A DNA stretch of 40,469 nucleotides from JBCBJX01 sp038522735 (GTDB taxonomy: Bacteria; Pseudomonadota; Alphaproteobacteria; Caulobacterales; Parvularculaceae). The stretch spans positions 1-40,469 of the forward strand of contig JBCBJX010000017.1 of NCBI GenBank assembly GCA_038522735.1, written 5' to 3'. Position 1 is the first letter of the stretch, and each line of letters begins with the position of its first letter. The notes below the pieces were generated by a model, which did no database searches, had not been told where the DNA came from, and worked only from the letters and a program-made list of their open reading frames with translations. The position numbers were made by a program, and so were the translations under genes. Shown piece after piece: positions 39,874 through 40,469 of the stretch.

Positions 39874-40469
39874 ATGAAGACCATTCTCGCTTCCGCCGCC
39901 GCCGCCGCCGCGTTTATCGGACAGGCCGCCGCCTTCGATCACCCGTCCTTCCGCTATTGCGAGGCCGGATACGTCAATCAGAACGTGGATTTTGAAACGG
40001 AGACCACGGCCGGCGCGACGCTCAGCCAGCTGGAAGCGGACTCCGGCTCCGGCTTCCGGGCGGCCTGCGTCTTCGAAGTGCTTTTCGGGCTCTACGCCCA
40101 CGGCGAGTATACGGACGCCGATGTCGATTTCTCCGCCCTCGCCGCGGATCCGGCCGACCAGTTCAACGAGGACGGCAATGTCGCCTCCCTTCGTCTGGGC
40201 GTCGGTCTCGCCCTCGACGCGCCGATCATCCCGGTCTCGATTTACGGGCAGGCGAGCTACACCCAAGTTGAATTCGACGCGGGCACGGTGATCGACGACA
40301 CGACCATGGCGGTCGAAAACTTCGAAAGCGACGACAGCGGCTTCGACCTCGAGATCGGCGCCCGCGCGGTCCTCCTCAACCGGATCGAAGGCGGCGCGTT
40401 CGTGCGCTACACGGACGTCGGCGCCGTGGGCGCGGTGTCGAGCCTTGAGGACATTGAAAACGAAGACGA
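39874..40469 (+). CDS. Outer-membrane beta-barrel protein (cut by window edge)
   Basis: The frame opens at ATG 39874 and is still open at the last base, so 198 residues are visible. The signal peptide MKTILASAAAAAAFIGQAAA (20 residues) is followed by alternating strands typical of a small porin-like barrel: YCEAGYVNQNVDFE, FRAACVFEVLFGLYAHGEYTD, ASLRLGVGLALD, VSIYGQASYTQVEFD, FDLEIGARAVLLN and GGAFVRYTDVG. Cys29 and Cys65 may pair. The pattern resembles alphaproteobacterial opacity-type proteins of unknown function. The C-terminal strand is beyond the window. Confidence 0.8.
   Translation, partial: MKTILASAAAAAAFIGQAAAFDHPSFRYCEAGYVNQNVDFETETTAGATLSQLEADSGSGFRAACVFEVLFGLYAHGEYTDADVDFSALAADPADQFNEDGNVASLRLGVGLALDAPIIPVSIYGQASYTQVEFDAGTVIDDTTMAVENFESDDSGFDLEIGARAVLLNRIEGGAFVRYTDVGAVGAVSSLEDIENED

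Noticed and set aside
1..40469. CRISPR array, tRNA or rRNA genes, insertion sequences, integrase or phage genes.
   Set aside because: I found no regularly spaced direct repeats, no cloverleaf-like sequence in the gaps and no recognisable mobile-element protein.

Overview
The window is an uninterrupted, very GC-rich and densely coded chromosomal segment of an alphaproteobacterium. Supporting markers are a CcrM-type GANTC DNA methyltransferase, an alphaproteobacterial LexA box (GAAC-N7-GAAC), the gene order mutY / DUF721, a HisRS of the divergent alphaproteobacterial kind, ETF-ubiquinone oxidoreductase, a SapC family protein and a CIRCE-controlled groESL operon. A member of the Parvularculales/Hyphomonadales-like group is my best guess, but this is inference from gene content only. 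I see no rRNA, tRNA, CRISPR array, integrase, transposase or prophage gene. No gap between genes exceeds about 250 bases.

Layout. 1-6054 is a genome-maintenance block. It holds a truncated DUF2799 lipoprotein, a DUF721/DciA-like protein divergent from mutY, and a minus-strand series: PA0069-family radical SAM protein, rnhB, ccrM, a GyrI-like protein and a small GNAT. A LexA-box promoter with no room for a leader lies at the head of that series. 6055-9868 carries a secreted protein of unknown function, a glycosyltransferase pair (TIGR04283 then TIGR04282/DUF2064) and a convergent MATE transporter, then three hairpins. 9869-13263 (minus) encodes an outer-membrane barrel protein, a soluble lytic transglycosylase and a family-4-like uracil-DNA glycosylase. 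13375-18822 (plus) runs ETF-QO, a TPR lipoprotein, ispE and a MraY/WecA-like phosphoglycosyl transferase. A polyprenyl diphosphate synthase converges on it.

19991-26489 (plus) holds DUF2007, an S49 peptidase, a tiny membrane protein, an alpha/beta hydrolase and SapC. It continues with a periplasmic thiol module of a ScsB/DsbD-like reductase, a redoxin and a small secreted protein. 26590-31151 encodes pgi, hisS and an acyltransferase, separated by copies of a dispersed inverted repeat of which there are three in the window. 31128-36186 (minus) holds MarC, a membrane-anchored coiled-coil protein, a lipoprotein alpha/beta hydrolase and an S9 peptidase. 36404-38376 is groEL and groES, with a strong terminator and a duplicated scrap of the groEL 3' end downstream. 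38583-40469 carries a TAT-type nitroreductase-like protein and a truncated outer-membrane protein.

Working together: isoprenoid and lipid-carrier metabolism is spread over ispE, the polyprenyl synthase and the phosphoglycosyl transferase. DNA repair and methylation cluster at the left (mutY, rnhB, ccrM, SPL-like radical SAM, plus UDG further on). Envelope functions fill much of the rest. I did not find a convincing undescribed multi-gene defence or mobile system. The most interesting signals are regulatory: the SOS promoter in front of the radical SAM-rnhB-ccrM series, whose -35 element overlaps a GANTC site, and a possible non-canonical start of the TPR lipoprotein.
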